Assembly: GCA_029204225.1 (NCBI GenBank)
Contig: CM055093.1
Coordinates: 2,336,887-2,400,886 of the forward strand
Length of the DNA stretch: 64,000 nucleotides
Direction: 5' to 3'
Source: Diphasiastrum complanatum
Lineage: Eukaryota > Streptophyta > Lycopodiopsida > Lycopodiales > Lycopodiaceae
Made by a program: the position numbers and the translations under genes. Below, one piece after another: positions 44,018-54,986 of this stretch. The stretch's first letter is position 1; the number at the start of each line of letters is the position of its first letter. Below the pieces are notes generated by a model. The model had not been told where the DNA came from. It did no database searches and worked only from the letters and a program-made list of their open reading frames with translations.

Positions 44018-44218
44018 AAATTTAGCTTGATCTATTTACAACTCTTTTGATAGATAAATGAAAGCTTTTAGAAGTGTCTAAAAAATCCAGCTACAAACAA
44101 GGAACTTTTGAGACTCCAATAGAGAATGATGTCCATGAAGGATCTTTCACCACCTCTTAGAGGATCCCTTACAAGATGTTCCATAAATGTGTCTATATAC
44201 ATGTAGCACACTTCAAAA

Positions 44219-46374
44219 CTAAACATCATGCCAAGCCATGGATTCCAAGGCATTTTGTGCACTTGAAGATACATCAATTAAAATATTAAGTGCATACATA
44301 ATGTTGCCAAAGATAACTTGCCTTGCTTGATCCATATGATTGAGCCTAGATGGCTCCATCTTGATACTCAAGGTTCTTCTTGGAGTCCTCGGGACTTGAG
44401 CTTGATCCTCCACTTGACTTGACTCCAAAACATCAATGAATTGAATAATGTGTTGATCCAGAGGTGCTTCTTCAAGTTTACAAATCTTCCACTCTTGAAA
44501 GATCACATTTCCACCATTGACAAATTCTTTGGTTGAAAACAAGTAGATTCTACAATCTCTACTTGAAGAGCAAAACACTACCATTATTCCTATCATTGAA
44601 ATAGGATAATCTTTGGTCCTTACATTGGAATGATCATGCTCAAAGCATGTGGACCCAAAGATTTCCAATACAAATGATGTTTCATCTTTTATGACACTAT
44701 TCAAACTATTACAAAAATAGTTATCCAATGAAATTGCTTTATCAACAACAAATGTAGATTTCAAAGCATCCCATTTCATTGTCTTGTCATACAAAGTAAT
44801 AAACACCATGGATCTTAAATTTAAGAAACAAGTCACCTCATGTCTACTAATACTTTCCAAAAAGTATTCAAAGATAGTAGACTCTCCAATGCTCACCACC
44901 CTTGCAAGATGCACACTTGAATGGACAATTTGCATGCAATTTGATGACTCGACCATTGTCATTGAGGACTCCCTTGGAACTCTCATGCTTTGAGGCTGAT
45001 CCTCAAGATCTTCCTCCTTTTGATGCTCCTCCTCAATGCAAGCAAGATCACACTTTGCCAAGATCTCCTCTTGAGTGATCTCCTCCTTTGCCAAGCTCAT
45101 TCTTTCAAAGGAAACACTAGCTTCCAACTTAAACAATCTTCCATGTTTAAATCCCTTTGCAATGCAAACATCATTCTTCAAGATGAAGCAAACACCATGC
45201 TTAAAGTGGACATCCAAACCACTTTCTAAGAGTAGACCAACACTAAGCATATTCCTGGTGATTGATGGTACATAAAGGACATTTTCTAGATCTATGCATT
45301 TTGAGGATTCTAGATACAAAGAGATGGTGCCAACACCATCTATCCTACACTCTTCATCATTTGCAGTAAAGACAAACTTTTTAGCATCATTGAAAGAGTG
45401 TAAGGTTGAGAAAAAGTCCTTTTCACAAGACATGTGGGAGCTAGCCCCACTGTCGATCCACCAATTGTCTCTTGAATTGCCATTGCTTGTTGGTGAGGAT
45501 GTAGATGCCATCAAGAATACATCTACTTCATCCTCCTCCTCCTCCTTTGCAAGGTTTCCTTGTTTGTCCTTCTCCACTTGTGCTCTTAGCCTCTTGTAGC
45601 ATTCAGATGCATAATGCCCCTTCCTTCCACAAAAGAAGCATTTTTGCTTTGACTTGTCCTTTGAGCTTGATGCATCATCCTCTTTTTTGGCTTCCTTTGG
45701 ATGCTTCTTCTTTCCATTGGTCTTCTTTTTGCCCTTGAATGAGAAATTGGCTTTCTCATCACCATCCTGCAACGACAAGGAACTCATCCTAGATTTTGCA
45801 TGGAGCATCCTACACTCTTCAGCCACTAATACACTGTGAAGTTTTTCTATAGTTGGCAAAGTGTCTTGGATGGCAAAACTTTGGACCAAATTTGCAAAGT
45901 CATCTCCTAGACCATTAAGGACAATTTTACAAGCTCTCCATCATGAATCTTCTCTCCAATGGAGGCCAACTCCCTATTTAGAGACTTGATTCTGAGTACA
46001 TAATCCTGTGCACTCTCCTCACTTCTCCTCATGCTTTGCAAAATTTGATTTCTAAGCATAAGAACTCTAGAAGTGTTGCTAGACTCATAGATTGATTTTA
46101 AAGACTCCCAAGCCTCTTTTGCATTAGTACAAGCTGATACTTCTCTCAATAAATCATTGCTCACATTCGTCTTCACACAATGAAGTGCAAGCCTAGATCT
46201 CTTCTTGTATCTAGCTAACTCCTGTGCACCTAGAGGTTCATCTTCATCTTCAATCAAGAACTCATAAAGGTCTTGGAGCACCAATAGTGACTCCATTCTA
46301 ACCTTCCAAATAGCATAATTTGTAGAATTCAACCTCTCACTAGCTTCTAGAAGGTATGCTCCAGCAGGTCCCAT
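44219..46374 (-). pseudogene. Copia Gag-protease with ghost integrase, one frameshift
   Basis: Gag starts at 46374 (MGPAGAYLLEASERLNSTNY) and is UBN2 type. A one-base loss in a T-run near 45925 (A-run on the coding strand) shifts the frame. It resumes as FAIQDTLPTIEKLHSVLVAEE, then CCHC knuckle CFFCGRKGHYASEC, an acidic linker and protease WWIDSGASSHM with the catalytic Asp-Ser-Gly intact, then ENVLYVPSITRNMLSVGLLL and KHGRLFKLE. From there a frame of about 275 further codons carries only ghosts of integrase: EIFGSTCFEH for the IFGCTCF motif, SSRDCRIYLFSTKEF and NVIFQE for the SKAYKVYIPSTKKVVISRDVIFHE region. RT and RNase H are absent. Apart from the frameshift the 556-codon second frame has no stop. 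Confidence 0.9.
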
Positions 46375-46397
46375 CTTACTAGTGACTTCTACAAAGA

Positions 46398-46742
46398 AGA
46401 AATAGATTTGATTGACTTGAAACTCACAAAGGTCTCACACTTGCAGTGTTTCACTCAAATTTGATTTCTAATCCAACAAATGGACTTATAATCATAGTTC
46501 TATCACTCCCTCACAAAGCTGGAATGAAGATAAGATGAAGTGAAAACTACTTTCAAACAAATCTTGCCAAGAAATGGATTTGATTGTCTCTAGAAACTCA
46601 CTAAGGTCTCTCTCTTGTAGCTTTTCACTCAAATCAGATTTCTAATCCAACAAATGGACTTATAATCTCAGTTCTAGCACTCCCTCACAAAGTTGGAATG
46701 AAGATAAGATGATGTGAAATCTACTTACAATCAAATCTTGCC
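46398..46742 (-). repeat. Tandem duplication of about 172 bp in the leader
   Basis: Copies at about 46398-46567 and 46568-46742 share the aatccaacaaatggacttataatc and ctccctcacaaag blocks. The related leader at 1-200 has a single copy, so the duplication arose within this lineage. Confidence 0.85.
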
Positions 46743-47157
46743 AATTTTGGCTATTTTTGGACAAAAAAATGACTTAATCTCTTTCTTCCTTCTTGGTGTA
46801 CTTTCAAGACCTGTTTTTAACCTTAATAGGACTTGAACTCAGCCTAGATTAATTAGATTCCATGAAACAAATTCAAATCTAATCAATGGCAAATGATCTT
46901 GGTAGATTATTCTAGGATCTCCACCAACAATTACACCAATAGCTCACAAATTGAATTTTTTTGGATCAAATGAATACCATGCATTAAATGCAGGTTCAGA
47001 GGTGCCCACACATGTGGACAGTACGGATTTGGACCCCTACCAAGTTTGGGATCAAATCTCCTCACCAAAATCAAGATTCTAGCTTGCCCTCTCAATACTA
47101 GCACCAAAACTTGCTAAAAATGGATTTGCATTAGATCAATGGATTATGCTCTTGTAC

Positions 47158-47172
47158 TTGGCTCTGATACCA
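47158..47172 (-). other. Primer-binding site, initiator-Met tRNA
   Basis: TGGTATCAGAGCCAA on the minus strand, abutting the 5' LTR. Confidence 0.95.
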
Positions 47173-47862
47173 TGTGAAAGTACTGTACTTTAGGACCATA
47201 AATGGATCTACAAAAGGTCCACAAGAGTGATTGGATGCTTGCTTAACAATCTATCAAAAAACTAGACACAAAAAAGTTGATCTAGATTGGCAATTTGACA
47301 AACAACAAGCATTAACAATCAAAAGCATTGATAAACATTGAAATCTGAGCCCACACGTGTGTACTACAGGCTGTAGTACGGCCTTCAACCTGAGAAACAA
47401 GTAGAAATTGATTTGGTTTCATTTTGATCACAAAAACTCAATGTACATAGTGAACTAGCTTGAGATTGTCAATGAGCTCCAAAAATTTTCTATCTTCTCA
47501 CTATGGAGAGAGGGAATACATAGCAAATTCGACTTCCTTATTGAAGTTAGGTGGATTTACAGCATGTAATAAGGAAGTTAACTCACTCTCCTTGACCTAA
47601 AATGAAACCCTAGTCTATTTCCTAGAGTTTTTTTTTTTTGGTCAAATTTTCACCTTAAACTTAGGTGTAGGTCCTATAAAGTAGGGATGACCACCAAATA
47701 GACATGAACAACTCTCTTGACTTGAACTAACCTACATTAGGATGGGTTTCCCATGTGGCATCATGGCCTCACATGTGTGGGACCCACTTGTGTACACAAT
47801 TTACACTATTCTACATGGTTTTTGATCAAGCTAGATTTGCCAATTTTTGGCAATTCTTCACA
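47173..47862 (-). repeat. 5' LTR (right end)
   Basis: It has the same termini as its mate. A stretch near 47628-47640 is a T-run where the 43308 copy has about 20 other bases. CACACGTGTG lies at 47352-47361. Confidence 0.95.
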
Positions 47863-47867
47863 ATTGC

Positions 47868-48597
47868 TTGTATGATTTGGTTGTGCATGGTAAGAAAGAA
47901 GTCTTTTGATTGATGATTGATTGAGGGATACTAAGGTTTTGCTAATGGTTGAATGATGGAAATAGGTTGATGGTGTTTGATTCTTGTAGTTGGATGATGG
48001 TGGATGGAGATTTAGTAATGCTTGTTTCCTACTTGGTTAGTTGATTGAAGAGTCAATATTGGGTGATTAGGCTATTATTTCTTGCTTGGCTGGACTCTTG
48101 TTAGGATTCTTGTTTCAATAGAGTCATGACATTGGTTTTGTGAACGAGATTGAACGTGTTGGTTTGTTTGAGAAGAAAAGGGTGTGAGGGAGTGAGTTTA
48201 TAGGTAAATACTCATAGGGGCTTGTTTACCTATTGAGTTCTGATGTGAAGAAGGAGAGTGAAGCAGTGTAATGTGATGATAAGTCATTTTCATAGCTGTG
48301 TGAGCACCACTAGTACATTTACTCAATCAAACAATGAGACAGAGACGGCAAGCGATGAAAGGAACCACCATTGGCCTCTGATCGCTACTCATAATATGCA
48401 AAGGACCTGTCAAGCCCTGTTTTCCATTTAAGACGGCTCGGCGACTTGCACACTTGCTGTCTGCGGCCCTGTACCCTTGCTGCACCTGTGGAGAGCTTGG
48501 AACAGCTCGTTGGAGGCTACCTTTGTGCGCTACCCTATCTTTGTTCGCTGCTCCTGTAGCCATTGTTGCCTTCGCTGCCTCACCTCCCTCTGCCTCG
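47868..48597. other. No gene seen
   Basis: T/G-rich low-complexity sequence with many tgattgatg and ggatgatgg-type phrases, then a GC-richer part. No domain or element end is recognised. Confidence 0.45.
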
Positions 48598-48768
48598 CTG
48601 CCTCACCTGTGACCTACCTATGGTTGCTCGTTGCCTCACCTACCTCTGCCTTGCTGCCTCACTTGTGACCTACTTGCGGTTGCTCGCTGTCTGACCTGCC
48701 TCTGCCTCCGTTGTTTCACCTGCGACCTACCTGCGGTTGCTTGCTGCCTCATCAACTGCCTCTTGCAA
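48598..48768. repeat. Minisatellite, three units of 56-58 bp
   Basis: Units begin at 48598, 48654 and 48711 with the pattern ctgcctcacctgtgacctac, then ggttgctcgctgcctcacc, then ctgcctctgcc. A half unit precedes the first. The region is GC-rich compared with its surroundings. Confidence 0.75.
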
Positions 48769-49099
48769 ACTGCCTCTTATAGCCCAACGCTTCTGCTGGC
48801 CTTGCGATTGTCCCGCTGCCTCTACGTTCAGTGTGCTCATTGGGAGCATGTCAGCATGCCTACATTTTTCAGAGCAGGGTGCAACTTCCTACCATTGCCA
48901 TTTTGCATGTGCAGCCTTTGTAACTCCTTGCTACCTGTCCATGGCTGCCCACCTGCCTGTCTACTAGTTCCGGTTGCCTACAGTTCCTCCTACTGTTGAT
49001 TCACACCTGTCTACTGGATATGCGGCCTACTGTGAAGAGAACCTGCGGCCTGGGAACCATCAAGAATCAAAGATTCTAAAGTTTTGATCGCTGCCTACC

Positions 49100-50267
49100 T
49101 CTGGTTGAAGCTGGTTCTGCCTTGCATGTCCTGTCCTGTCCATCGCTGACAGAGAGATAGCTTTTGAAGATTTTTTGAGGGTGACATTGGTGACATTGTT
49201 TTCATTGACCTTTGTGAAAGATCGAGATCAAGCATTGATGAGAGCTTGTTGGATCTAGATCATATATTTGAGAGGGAGTATTTCCAGAGGTTCAGGTCTG
49301 AAGATATTCATATCTTTGAGGATCAAGAGAAAGGTAAGCAAGTGGAAGTGACTCACTTTGTTTTACTCACATGTTTTGGAGAATCTTCTTGTGTAGATGA
49401 TGATATGCAAGTGGATATTGGTTCTCATGGTTTTCATGCTAGAAAATAAAGTAATGGATCTGAAAAAGAAAGTTTTTTCAATGACTTTGATGGTGAAGAG
49501 GAAGATCAAGAGGTTGGTCTCAAAGGGCTTTAATAATACAAATGGAAATGTGCAATTTGGAGCTAGTCAGGAGCATCAAAGGAAGGTTATTTGGCAAAGA
49601 TGTTATGGATCTATTTTTTAAGGAGTCTTCAAACTCAAGTAAGGTCAAAGGAGAAGCAAGAAATTGTTGTTCAAGTTTACTTTACTTGTTCTATCTCATG
49701 TTTGAGCTATTTCATGTGAATGTGTGCAAATTTTCAAACTAGCTACATTGTCTTGCAATATCTTATCATTGGAGTTGTACTAGCATTCTTGGCTGGTTTT
49801 GCTGATGGAAATGAAGCTATTGGAGGTTCATTATGTCACTCATCCATGGCCAATTCATCGAGTGTTGATGATATCTTGTGGCAAGATGGAGATGGAGGCT
49901 CATTCATGGAGTTTTATGGTGGAGACATATCAAGAAAGGACAAAGTTGGAGGAGACAGGCAAGCAAATGGTCATCACTCACATTTATGCTTTTGGTTGAT
50001 GTAATTTTCCAGAGAGTTCAAAGTTTGAAACATGGAGGAATCATTTCATTCACATTCTATTTGGTTCTTCATGTTCTAGTTATATCTTGATGTGTAAAAT
50101 TGATGTAAGAAATAGTGAAGCATCCAATTTGGACACTATTCTCTATATCAATTATGAAAGATACTTTAGAATCTTAGAAAGGAGATCTATGCTTAGGATG
50201 AAGATCATTCTAAAGTTGGATCAAAGTAGTATGGTTAAAACTATGCCAAAACTAGTTGAAGAGGGAG
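49100..50267 (+). pseudogene. Ghost copia pol leading to a real polypurine tract
   Basis: Broken frames follow the copia pol order only faintly. KGKQVEVTHFVLLTCFGESS lines up with KGKQVVDNSNLAFLTSFDEP of the intact protein. AGFADGNEAIGG is in the position of the RNase H SDSDFAG region. The end MVKTMPKLVEEGV matches TMLKLASNVEEGV. The tail runs into GAAGAGGGAG and an LTR start exactly as in the intact element. No catalytic motif remains. I rate the start as uncertain. Confidence 0.5.
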
Positions 50268-50910
50268 TGTGAGAGATTTCAACAAGTTTAGTCATATTTT
50301 GGTAAATTGTCAATTGAGGCCAAAACTCATTTTAGACTTAGAGATAAACTTTTTGAAGTTATATTAGTTTAAAATACATTCAATAAACACTTTTTAAAAG
50401 TGTGGTAAAGTTGGTAGTTGAGTTTGAGAGAGATTCAAATTTGAATGTTGGGTACTTTGAATATAGACCCAAAAATAGTAGGGTTTACATTTTGGAGGGA
50501 AAGCCAAGTGGCCAAATAGGGTTTGGACCTGCTAAATGTTGTTGTAGCTCATGGAGAAAGGCATCTTCTCTCTTCTCTCTGGCATTTCATCATTGTACAT
50601 GGTTCTCTTTGGATTCTACTACTCATTGGTGCACTCTCATGATGTTATCTTGTAATTCTATGTGTAGAATGATCATTTATTGCTATTTTTGGTTTCACAC
50701 ATGGGAAATACAGTAGGGTACTGTAATTGTATGGAAAACGACTATATTTTATGTTTTGGTTCATGTTTGATCAGTATTTCTTAGAGTTTGCATCTCATTT
50801 TGTATGTAGATGCTGATTTTTTTACATTGGCAGGATTGTTGGTTTGCTTCTTATTGTAACCAAAGATCAGGGACATGGATTGGATCTTGAATGATCTGAA
50901 ATCCTTCATA
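50268..50910 (+). repeat. Copia LTR, inverted mate of 30893-31488
   Basis: TGTGAGAGATTTCAAC follows GAAGAGGGAG (50258-50267). It ends ATCCTTCATA, a decayed TTCACA. It has a near full-length match to the minus-strand LTR at 30893. Confidence 0.85.
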
Positions 50911-51146
50911 GATAGCTAGTTGGTCAATTTTCACCTTAAATCTAGGGTTTAGGTCCTATAAACTATGAATCACTACCAAAATGACATGACCAACCCTATG
51001 GACTTGACCTAACCTACATTAGGAGTGGATTTCCACGTGGCATCTTGGCCTCACATGTGTGGAATCCACTTATGTACAAAATTTACATTATACTACATGG
51101 TTTTTTTTATCAAGCTAGATTTGCCAATTTCTGGCAATTCTTCACA
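50911..51146 (-). repeat. Partial LTR of the 43308 family
   Basis: It matches 43781-44008 (tagctagttggtca, cctcacatgtgtgg, gcaattcttcaca) in the same minus orientation. It is the LTR start half only, butted directly against the 50268 LTR. Confidence 0.88.
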
Positions 51147-51990
51147 TAATTAAGTGGAATTTCAACATGTAGTAGAATCACAGGTTTAGATTGATTAAGA
51201 TTATCTTGACCTAGTCTATGTAGAGAGGTACTAAGAATGCAAAATCTTTGTTAGCTATAAAAATTCGAAGCACCATGGGACAAGTATTGGGTGAATTTTT
51301 CTTCAAAGGCAACATGCCCACGAAAACATTAAGATTTTCATATATATATAGATATTACTATGATGGCACTTAGAAACTAACAAAAATATCATGAGATTGA
51401 AAATATGGTAGTACATTGCTTGATTGATCAATGTTTCCTACTTTTTGACCTTTGTGCAATACTTGTACGTTTTGGAGAACACTATGGATTAATTTTCCAA
51501 GGTCCATCAGAGAAAGCAACAATTGACATGGAAAGAACATGACACCAAGTTCATTGAAACACAATTTGTATATTAAAAAGGCCTTATTAAATGGGAGAAG
51601 AAAAAAGATTTGTTTCATCCCGCAATGTCAAATTCTGGCCAAGAACTACTATTTGGCAAGAAAGAAATCCAACCAACATCAACAACACCAAGGTATTAAG
51701 GCACTAGTACTAAGACAATGTACGAGGACATGCTTGAGGATTCCAAACAGAGACAAACAAATCAACATCAACATACCACTATGCAACATACCACTTACAC
51801 CATCCACTCCAACACCCTCTATGCAATTATTGGGGATATAAATAATGGGGACTAGTAATCCTCAAATTTTGTAAGTATGTAAACCTGACAATGTCAAACT
51901 CTATAGTGTCAGTTTTGCATGACGAATCATCATATGACAAAGAACCTTCACACATGTGGGATTAGAGGGATGATCAATACCACGAGCTCC
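51147..51990. other. No supported feature
   Basis: AT-rich, with a short (TA)n at about 51340-51350. The upstream limit of the LTR ending at 52353 lies somewhere in its right part but is not visible without its mate. Confidence 0.4.
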
Positions 51991-52353
51991 CACTTATTGT
52001 ATATATATAGCCACATTTGGCCATAATCAATGTGAGACACCAATCTTGGTTTTGGAAGCAATTTTGAGTGATTCTCTCCATTTGTCTACATTTGTTTTGA
52101 TTGTTTTGAGGTTCTATCAATGTGTAGTTGATTTTCAAGTTGGAGTCCGTACTCAGACAGTGTTTCACACGTGTGAAACCATAAATTACACTTACCTTCA
52201 ATTAATGATTATTCTTGTTAGGATTTTGTGTCTAGAATTGATCTAGATTGATCTTAATCTGAAGTAGATTGATAGATCAAGCAATCTGACAACCAATCCC
52301 TCTTGAGAATCAGATTAGGATCCACTCTTGGTCATTTTTGTACTTTTTCCACA
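51991..52353 (+). repeat. 5' LTR end of a ghost-type copia element
   Basis: It ends TTTTTCCACA before the primer site. It contains TATATATATAG (about 52000-52010) and a TTTCACACGTGTGAAA palindrome (52163-52178). The start of the LTR is not determined. Confidence 0.7.
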
Positions 52354-52371
52354 TGGTATCAGAGCCTAGTA
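52354..52371 (+). other. Primer-binding site, initiator-Met tRNA
   Basis: TGGTATCAGAGCCTAGTA follows the LTR. Confidence 0.92.
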
Positions 52372-53160
52372 CAAGAGGTTTTGTTGAAATTGATAGGGTT
52401 AATCCAAATCAAAGCCAAAATTAGCAGTTTTTTGGAAACTAGTCAAATTTTGTGTAGCGAGTTGGATTTGATAGCTATCCTCAAAATTTTTGGTCCAGAT
52501 CTTGTTGTGGGCTGTAGAAACCCTTTTCACACGTGTGAGGCCATACAACTCTGGTTTTGACTGAGAAATTTCAAAAATTTGAGAATTTGACTCACATACC
52601 CAATTTGAGTGATTTTTGGTGCAAAATCAAGCATTTTCTATAAACAATCTAATCCCTTGATTAGTTCTTGGATTAGATCAGCCAAAAAATTAAAATTGAA
52701 ACTTGAAATAGGTGCATTAATTGATCTTCTCTGATTTTTTGAGTGTATGTTGAAGTTAAGAGAGATTTGGCTAAAAATCATAGATTAAGGAGTGATATGC
52801 AAGGTGAGAGGTTGAAATCCATTGTACCATTACTCTAGATTTGTTCAAGAGTGATAGGGTCAAGTTTAGAAGCATCAATTTGCCAGAAAACATCTTTGGA
52901 TTTGTCCTCCAAGTGAAACCTTTGAGAGTTTCTAGTGCATGTAGAGCATCTATGCAAATCTTTTGTAGAATTTGACATAGATTGGCTTCAATTGAGAGTT
53001 CTAGAAAAGAGATTGAGATCCAAGTCACATTGTTCAACCCTACTCAATTTCTTTGAGTGATTGTAAGGTTTGAAAAGAGTCCTTAAGGTGTCTATGGCAA
53101 ATGTGTAGAGAGAGATCCATTTTTTACATTTGTAGAATCATATCACAGGCCTTTATTCAC

Positions 53161-53739
53161 ATGGCATCAATAGGTGGCATCCTATTGAAGGAAAGAAAGG
53201 ATCCTAAGTGCAACCTTTGTGGCAAGGGAGGATATATTTTCTCAAGATGCTACAAAAAGAAGACCAATCCATCCAAGGAGAACCAAAGCAAGGGGGCTAA
53301 GGTGAAGGATGGAGCTTCAAGTTCAAAATGCAAATACAAGAAGGACAAGTCCAAGGAAAGGTGTTTCCTTTGTGGAAAGGTGAATGAGACTTGGAGTCTC
53401 ACAAGGACTTGCAAGATTTGTCTTCAAGAGTCCATCACAACACATGTCAAATCTTTTGAAATTTTTCATTTGGAAGTGCATTGTTTGGTTCAAGATGCAA
53501 AGATAGATGTCACTTTCATAAAAGTAACTTGGATTTATTTTATGTCCTTAAAAAGTATTTTGCTTGGAACTTTGGACAAGTTCAAACTTATTGTTATTAT
53601 CCAAGAGAAATCAATCAAGAATAAGGAGCAATCACAAAATGAAAATAGTTTGATTTATGCTCTCATGTCAACTTATGAAAAACCATTTTGCTTTGAAGAG
53701 ATTTTTGTAAGACCGAGCCAAAAGTGCCGGTCCACCTAG
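53161..53739 (+). pseudogene. Minimal copia derivative: Gag start fused to zinc knuckle, ghost pol
   Basis: The ATG at 53161 reads MASIGGILLKE, the usual Gag start of this family, but passes at once to RKDPKCNLCGKGGYIFSRC, a CCHC-type knuckle. The whole capsid portion is deleted in frame. A second CFLCGK half-knuckle follows a Lys-rich linker. After that an open frame keeps ghosts of integrase: VTWIYFMSLKSILLGTLDKF sits where the intact protein has YTWIYLLKSKDEVFAAFVKF. Near the end, LIYALMSTYEKPFCFEEI lines up with LAFLTSFDEPTCVGEAI. It is 193 codons from the ATG without a stop. No protease DSG or RT is present. Confidence 0.65.
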
Positions 53740-53776
53740 AATTGGGTCCCGGCCCATCCTAAATGAGGCTAGAGCA

Positions 53777-53780
<4 letters not shown>

Positions 53781-53860
<80 letters not shown>
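53781..53860. repeat. (TA)40 microsatellite
   Basis: Perfect 80-base TA run. The Tyr/Ile frames on both strands are artefacts. Confidence 0.98.
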
Positions 53861-53863
<3 letters not shown>

Positions 53864-54123
53864 CTTCTGTGCCCTACCCATTGGGAGCTGGAGTCACTCC
53901 CCACCCCACTGCACTGTTTTTTTTCCCACTTTTTCCTTTTTCAACCCCCCTTCAACTAAGCATCTATACAGTCATTTATGCCCATAGAAGTTAGCAAATG
54001 TCCAAATACAACTCAGAGTTTTTATAGAGATGCAATAAAGATGTATGCATAGAAAACTGAGACTTGCAACATATGCTCACCATACCATGTCTAGTGTATG
54101 ATGCATAATAGTGAGGTGGTTGG
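53861..54123. other. No feature seen
   Basis: Short unassigned stretch. Confidence 0.4.
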
Positions 54124-54975
54124 TTACAATGCATTCCTGCACATTTTTGTCCATTGGTTTTTCAACTCCCTGGTGTAATTGGGGTCCACTTCTGCCACAC
54201 CCACAAGGGCTGGGTCGGCACCTTCCAGGAACTTAAAATAAAACATCTCATTTAGGGTTTTACATTTCCTGGAAGTTCTGTCACGCATTCGCAGGTACAA
54301 CGCTAGATCCGCTCCTGACTCCATGGACTCATTGGGGTTGTACCACCATTTGGTAAGGTGAATCCTGGTGGGTTTAGTCTTAGCGCCCCAAGGTTGTAGT
54401 AGCCAATTTTGCAGGCAGTAGGCATAGTGGCCGGCCAATCTAATGATATCATCTTTCTGGTGCGCGACAACAACTGAGAACCTACATAAGCTCTCGCGAG
54501 AAACTTTATAGTTTTCAAAACTACCTGGGATGAGTGGCCATGTGAATCTGAGGGCAGAACTCGTGGATGGTCGTAGCTCAAAAACCTGAATATCTAGTGG
54601 AAACTCCATGGGCGGTAGATATAAGCTGTAAGCATCAAAATTTTTGTAGAACAGACTGTCCGACAAAATTTTCTTGCAGTGCACAGGGGAAGCGGGTAAA
54701 GGGTTGTGAGAACTCTGAGGCCTGATTGGTCCTCTTGCAGTTTCTTTTCTCTAATACTCATGTAACTGCCTAGCTAGCATGGCTACGATAGTTTTGGTTG
54801 TAGCTAGTTCCACCTTGGTGTTGGCTAGGATCTTTTCCTGCCCTTTATACCCCTCCCTATGGCTTATCTATCGTCTTTCACTAGCCTCCTTGAGGTCATT
54901 GTACTTCTGCTTCCAGGTATCTCGCTCCTTATTGGTGCTAACAAGCTCGTTAGTGGTTCTGATTCATAGGTTCTT
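54124..54975 (-). pseudogene. Unidentified ORF with upstream coiled coil
   Basis: On the minus strand, 54975-54750 reads as a Lys/Glu-rich coiled-coil-like segment (TNELVSTNKERDTWKQKYND and later KVELATTKTIVAMLARQLHEY) with stops. An open run of about 190 codons follows, ending at 54124. Inside it PPMEFPLDIQVFELRPS, FTWPLIPGSFENYKVSRESL and LTKWWYNPNESMESGADLAL have a globular look but match no family I know. A coiled coil followed by a globular domain, beside gypsy integrase sequence, suggests an accessory ORF of a gypsy element. It could also be a host gene remnant. Confidence 0.4.
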
Positions 54976-54986
54976 TTGTTTTTTCA

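Larger units (their letters stand above)
43308..47862 (-). mobile_element. Structurally complete but RT-less copia element
   Basis: The element is 4555 bp, flanked by the target duplication ATTGC (43303-43307 and 47863-47867). Its LTRs (701 and 690 bp) differ by roughly a dozen substitutions plus one replaced segment. It has an initiator-Met primer site, a leader with a tandem duplication, gag and protease with a ghost integrase tail, and a polypurine tract. There is no RT or RNase H between the ghost and the polypurine tract, so it must have moved using another element's enzymes. Confidence 0.95.

Noticed and set aside
53668-53987. Tyr-Ile repeat frames over the TA tract
   Set aside because: Translation of a pure (TA)40 run.
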